Of a stretch of 21,813 nt of DNA, positions 18,561 to 21,813 are shown piece by piece. The notes beneath the pieces are model-generated. The model was not told the DNA's origin. It saw only the letters and a list, made by a program, of their open reading frames with translations, and ran no database searches. The DNA lies in assembly GCA_003427395.1 (NCBI GenBank), contig BFEA01000427.1, positions 1-21,813 on the forward strand. Reading direction: 5' to 3'. Source of the DNA: Chara braunii (lineage: Eukaryota; Streptophyta; Charophyceae; Charales; Characeae). The position numbers were made by a program, and so were the translations under genes. How positions within the stretch are numbered: position 1 is the first letter of the stretch; the number at the start of each line of letters is the position of its first letter.

Positions 18561-19842
18561 GAATGATTTAAAAGATAAAATTTGTCAAGGATATACTACT
18601 GACCCTATCTGGAAACCTATCATGGATACCCTTGCGAAAGACCCAACCTTACTTCCCAACTATCGAATAACCGATGGTTTGCTTTTCTTGTTAGACCAAA
18701 CGGAACAGAGATTGTGTATTCCTCACAAAGAATAACTTAGAAGTCTGTTGATTGGGGAATGTCACGACAATGAAGAACATTTTGGTTTCAAAAAAACGTA
18801 CGCTGAGGTTAGAGAACGTTTCGAGTGAAAGGGATTAAAAGAAGACGTACTAACTTATGTTCGTACATGTCTGGTGTGTTAGAGAAACAAACCTTCACAC
18901 GAAAATCCACTTGGTCTTCTGAAACCATTACCTATTCCTAGCGAATCAGGTGAGTCTATCTCAATCGATTTTATGAGCCTCAACAAAAGTCGGAACGACA
19001 ATAGTCAAGTAATGGTTACTGTGGATCGTTTCTCTAAATATGCCATGTTTATTCCCTTACCCGCATAAGCGCGAACATAACTTGTCATACAAAAGTTTCA
19101 GATGCGATGGGTGACTGAGTACAGTTTTCCTCTCTCTATTGTATCTGATGTGATGTCAGGTTCACAAGCATGCCATGGCAAAAGCTCATGGAAGCATACG
19201 GTACACGATTGACCATGTCGTCAGGGCGATACCCTGAAACGAATGGGCAAAGTGAACAGATGGACCGTTTGTGTCAGCAGCTTTTGCGTATGTATGTAAG
19301 ACCCGATCAGATTGATTGGGCCGAGAACTTACCCAAGATAGCAACTGCATACAACAGTAGTGTTCATACCGCTACAGGGCGCACGCCTAATGCACTGCAC
19401 AAGGGGTGGAAACCTAAGCATCCCATTGATGTGTTAACACGGGACCAGTTTCTTAGGTTACCTCCAGGGACCCGGGAGTATGCAGCATTGTTTCAAGAAG
19501 ACATTAAGAAAGTAAAGGACAATTTGAAGAAAGCTCAGGAGCAGATGCTTGAACAAGCTAACAAGCATCGTCAACCATCCACATTCAAGGAAGGTGATCT
19601 AGTCTGGGTCAAGTCCAAAGAGTTTTCGTTAGAAAGATGTGTCTCAAAAACTTTTGCCTGTCTATTTTGGACCCTGGGAAGTTCTCAAAGTAATTGGGGA
19701 TGTAAAGGGACCGTCTTATCGTATTGATACTCCCCCTCACCTCAAAACGTATCCTGTCTTTCATGCGTCCAAATTGTTACCCTATGTAGAAGGAAATGAG
19801 TTCCCAAACAGACCATCGATGATTCCGCCATCCATGAAAGGT
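18561..19842 (+). pseudogene. pol: integrase (DD35E) with GPY/F-type C-terminus
   Basis: The integrase inserts the cDNA. The N-terminal zinc-binding part keeps CLVC (about 18868-18879), but the two His are unusually close. Catalytic Asp codons are at 18967 (SIDFM) and 19147 (IVSD), and the Glu at 19254 (NGQSEQ). The last two are 35 residues apart once a one-base deletion just after 19149 is allowed for. Stops lie at 18733 (TAA), 18826 (TGA), 18880 (TAG), 19066 and 19078 (TAA). Coding is frame 1 to about 19150, frame 3 to about 19635, then frame 1. The GPW and YPVFHASKLLPY motifs mark the C-terminal module that leads to the chromodomain. Confidence 0.92.
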
Positions 19843-20031
19843 AGATATGAAGTAGAGAGAATCATAGAACATGGGTATTTCTCTGTATGTCGACGTGGAC
19901 GACCCCAGAAACAGTTCAAGGTACGTTTCAAATCCCAGGCACCATCTGAGGACAGATGGTTTAATAAACGAGAACTACTTGAAACTGCTTCTGATATTGT
20001 ATCTGCATATGAACGTGGGTTAAAGTCTTAG
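19843..20031 (+). pseudogene. pol: C-terminal chromodomain
   Basis: About 62 residues starting RYEVERIIEHG, with a middle KQFKVRFK strand and a DRWFNKRELLE helix, match the layout of the chromodomain after integrase in chromoviruses. Such domains steer integration to particular chromatin. Of the three aromatic-cage positions the first (Tyr) and the Trp near the helix seem kept; the middle one reads Phe or is shifted. This block is open to its natural TAG stop (20029-20031). Confidence 0.8.
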
Positions 20032-20142
20032 TTATTTCTGCGATGGAACTCGAAATTGGGTCGGTAGGAATGCAATAACCCGTGTCTATAGAAGTCTGGG
20101 CCTCGAACGGCGCCCATACCACACAGGCCAAACTCGGCCTGT
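20032..20142 (+). other. Spacer between pol and 3' LTR, no polypurine tract
   Basis: About 110 bp with no gene. A purine run expected just before a 3' LTR is not visible. Instead an 8-bp perfect stem-loop (20122-20129 with 20136-20143, loop AAACTC) ends at the LTR boundary. Confidence 0.55.
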
Positions 20143-20168
20143 GCCAGGCAGTGTGACCACGCACTGCC
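20122..20168 (+). other. Two consecutive hairpins at the pol/3' LTR junction
   Basis: Hairpin 1: CACAGGCC (20122-20129) with GGCCTGTG (20136-20143). Hairpin 2: GGCAGTG (20147-20153) with CACTGCC (20162-20168), loop TGACCACG. Both stems are perfect. Hairpin 2 lies inside the LTR and is also present at the 5' LTR with one mismatch. Role unknown. Confidence 0.6.
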
Positions 20169-20887
20169 CTGGGAAAGTCAACAGTCTAAGTCAACTGTCA
20201 AAGGTACCACGCCCAGGCCTTTGGTCGGATACACTCACTTGTTGTGCGCAGGTACCCAGACAACATCAAGGCCACAGGGAGTTCGGTTTCAGGCCTATCT
20301 GGGCCGTGACTTGCCTTGAGATCTCGATGGCCGAGGGAAGCAGCAACTGGGGTCCAGACCCCGCATCAACGCTACATAAGCCTGGACCTCCTGGCTTGGA
20401 GAACATTCTATCTTGCGTCAACACTGACTTCACGCGTTGACTACGACGCTGGTTGGACGCTGGCACTTGGACGACTACGGCGACGCGCTGCTGGCTCGGC
20501 ATGGTGGCTGGCTGGCAATTGTCTTCTGGGCATGCTGACGTGGCAGCTGCCACGCGCTGCCACGTGTACTGTTGCTGACGTGGCAAGGCTACGTGACTGG
20601 TATTGCTGTTTTGATTCATCGTCACTCGGGAGAAGATCGTAATTGTGGGGCGACTGTAGATACGTACCTGGTTTTCTTGATGTCGACATTGCTCCAGTTT
20701 GTTGATGAGGACAGATTGACGTGCCACGTGGCACATTGAGATAAAACTTCAGATTCGTGTTCAGACTATTGACTATTGAGGTGGCGATCGAGGAGGGAGC
20801 AAGAAGTAGAAGTGGTCATTGTCTCATTTCTCCACTCTAAGTCTATTCTCCCTCCTCTCTCCTTCGTCTGTGTATGTTTCTCCCATC

Positions 20888-21667
20888 TTTTTTTTTTTTT
20901 TTTTAAAGAACCCTCCAGTGCTAGCGGTGCTGTTAGAACAGATATCGCTAGCACCCGGGGGGAGGCTCCATCAATTGGTGGGGAGCATCACCTGGTGGAA
21001 AACGGGTCCAGCGTCCCTTACATAATGGATACAGAATGGTAAAAAAGAAAACTGGACAGTGTCTGGAGGGAACCTGCCAGCATTGATTGCTCTGGAGACC
21101 AGAGGATTGACTAAGCAGGTATGAAAGTGGAAGCAAGATGATCGCCATCACCCTCTCCAACCCTGTGCCTAGTCAGGGAGCCGGGAGGAGCCACTGGGGG
21201 GCACCAGTGGGGACTCCATCGTCTTCCCTGCCCATCTCCCAAAAGAGACCACCCCTCAACCCTCTTCTTTAACCGACCCCCTTGCTGCCACACACCCACA
21301 TTGCATCAGAACAAAGTATTGGAGCTTGCAGACGGATGCCCATTCGAATGTAGTAGAAAAGGAAAGTCCCTGACTTGAACGAAAAATGACTGAAAATGTA
21401 ATAGTTCGGGCTAAACTGAAGAAAACAGACTGCACCCTAGTCAGGCTGAAACACAAACTAACAGACTAACCAGAACGGAGTAGAACAGAAGGAAACAAAT
21501 GAGGAAAATCGGACATAAAATGACGAGACCAAGTGGGGATCACCAAAACGGCAAACAGAGAGACTGCGAGCCAGGCTACTACCTAGACCGGGATGCAAGA
21601 AAAGGGAGAAAGACAGAGTAAAAGGAAGAGGAAAACGGGACTTTGGCTGCATCATAACAGTGGGGAC
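20888..21667 (-). mobile_element. LINE-C: 3' UTR-only LINE fragment inside the 3' LTR
   Basis: The LTR sequence is interrupted right after cccatc by a 17-base T tract (20888-20904), i.e. a minus-strand poly(A), and resumes near gtctatctggacacg. The ~780-bp insert shares a 47-bp hairpin block with the LINE-B 3' UTR and its last ~100 bases resemble the 7977-8051 stub. It has no RT motif; minus-strand ORFs at 21256-21655 look like chance. No clear target duplication is seen, and about four LTR bases seem missing at the junction. Confidence 0.7.
21073..21119 (-). other. LINE-C 3' UTR hairpin block
   Basis: This is the counterpart of 8302-8349 in LINE-B. The stem is 21090-21095 with 21099-21104, loop of 3 bases. 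Compared with LINE-B the second stem pair changed from C-G to T-A, keeping pairing. Confidence 0.6.
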
Positions 21668-21771
21668 TTGTCTATCTGGACACGATTAAGATTATTGATT
21701 ATCATCAACAGGTTGATATCTATTTGAGCATGCATTGTTGGCAAGTGTCTTCATGATCTGGGTTCATTGCA

Positions 21772-21813
21772 ACTAAATGTATCCTACAAAATCCTAGCCA
21801 ATCTCCTAGAGAG
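21772..21813. other. DNA flanking the chromovirus
   Basis: Forty-two bases beyond the 3' LTR end, AT-rich, no feature. Its first five bases (actaa) do not match those before the 5' LTR. Confidence 0.5.

Larger units (their letters stand above)
12351..21771 (+). mobile_element. Ty3/gypsy chromovirus (LTR retrotransposon), decayed
   Basis: Two related LTRs (12351-13316 and 20143-21771, the latter interrupted) flank an interior with a primer-binding site, leader, gag with CCHC, then protease, RT, RNase H, integrase and a C-terminal chromodomain. This is the Ty3/gypsy order, and the chromodomain places it among chromoviruses. LTRs differ by substitutions and by a 68-bp duplication, so insertion is not recent. 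The 5 bp on either side do not match, so no target-site duplication is visible. No conventional polypurine tract was found before the 3' LTR. Stops and frameshifts occur in every domain block except possibly the chromodomain. Confidence 0.93.
20143..21771 (+). repeat. 3' LTR of the chromovirus, split by LINE-C
   Basis: Homologous to the 5' LTR in two parts, 20143-20887 and 21668-21771. It ends in TTCATTGCA at 21771. Compared with the 5' LTR it has one copy of the 68-bp unit, fewer GACGCTGG units, and two rather than three TGACGTGGC motifs. Several differences are CpG versus TpG/CpA (for example gacgtgccacgtggc here against gacatgccacatggc in the 5' copy). Confidence 0.9.

Noticed and set aside
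21256-21655. Minus-strand ORFs in the LINE-C insert
   Set aside because: No RT or zinc-binding motif; low-complexity composition typical of a 3' UTR.
3517-21771. A new host defence or gene-cluster system
   Set aside because: All strong coding signals are explained by LINE and chromovirus proteins; nothing points to a separate operon-like or host system.

Overview
The window is eukaryotic, repeat-dense DNA. I see no intact host gene; nearly everything recognisable is a decayed, nested mobile element. Three things point to a green plant or streptophyte-type alga with a large repeat-rich genome: a plastid-type 23S rRNA fragment; a Ty3/gypsy chromovirus whose primer-binding site resembles the 3' end of initiator Met-tRNA; and LINEs with a CCHC ORF1, an AP-endonuclease/reverse-transcriptase ORF2 and a C-terminal RT zinc-binding segment. 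The species cannot be told from the sequence alone.

Layout. 1-3516: no recognisable gene; a 59-bp tandem duplication, a phased TGTCAC cluster and scattered weak ORFs. 3517-8262 (+): LINE-A, the oldest layer, with a frame-broken ORF1 (two blocks, 3517-5235 and 5492-6971) and the endonuclease half of ORF2 (7043-8262). LINE-A carries four interruptions: the plastid 23S fragment (5236-5491), a ~650-bp element with 11-bp flanking repeats (5871-6542), a 75-bp stub of a minus-strand LINE 3' end with 8-bp flanking repeats (7977-8051), and LINE-B. 8263 to about 11590 (-): LINE-B, a 5'-truncated LINE with most of the reverse transcriptase, RT zinc-binding domain, 3' UTR and poly(A). 11591-12350: A-rich and T-rich spacer with imperfect 66-bp repeats and a possible leftover of LINE-A ORF2.

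12351-21771 (+): a nearly full-length chromovirus: 5' LTR, primer-binding site, a long leader packed with TGACGTGGC-type motifs, gag, protease, RT, RNase H, integrase and chromodomain, then a 3' LTR. The 3' LTR is split by LINE-C (20888-21667, -), a 3'-UTR-only LINE fragment. 21772-21813 is flanking DNA.

The coding parts are dead: each element has several frameshifts and in-frame stops. Many of the stops are explicable as C-to-T changes in CGA or CAG codons. The layers give a relative order: LINE-A first, then its insertions; the chromovirus before LINE-C. The most unusual signals are the rRNA piece inside LINE ORF1, the frame-preserving 11-bp-flanked insertion, the dense bZIP-type motif array in the chromovirus LTR/leader, and a covarying hairpin in two LINE 3' UTRs.
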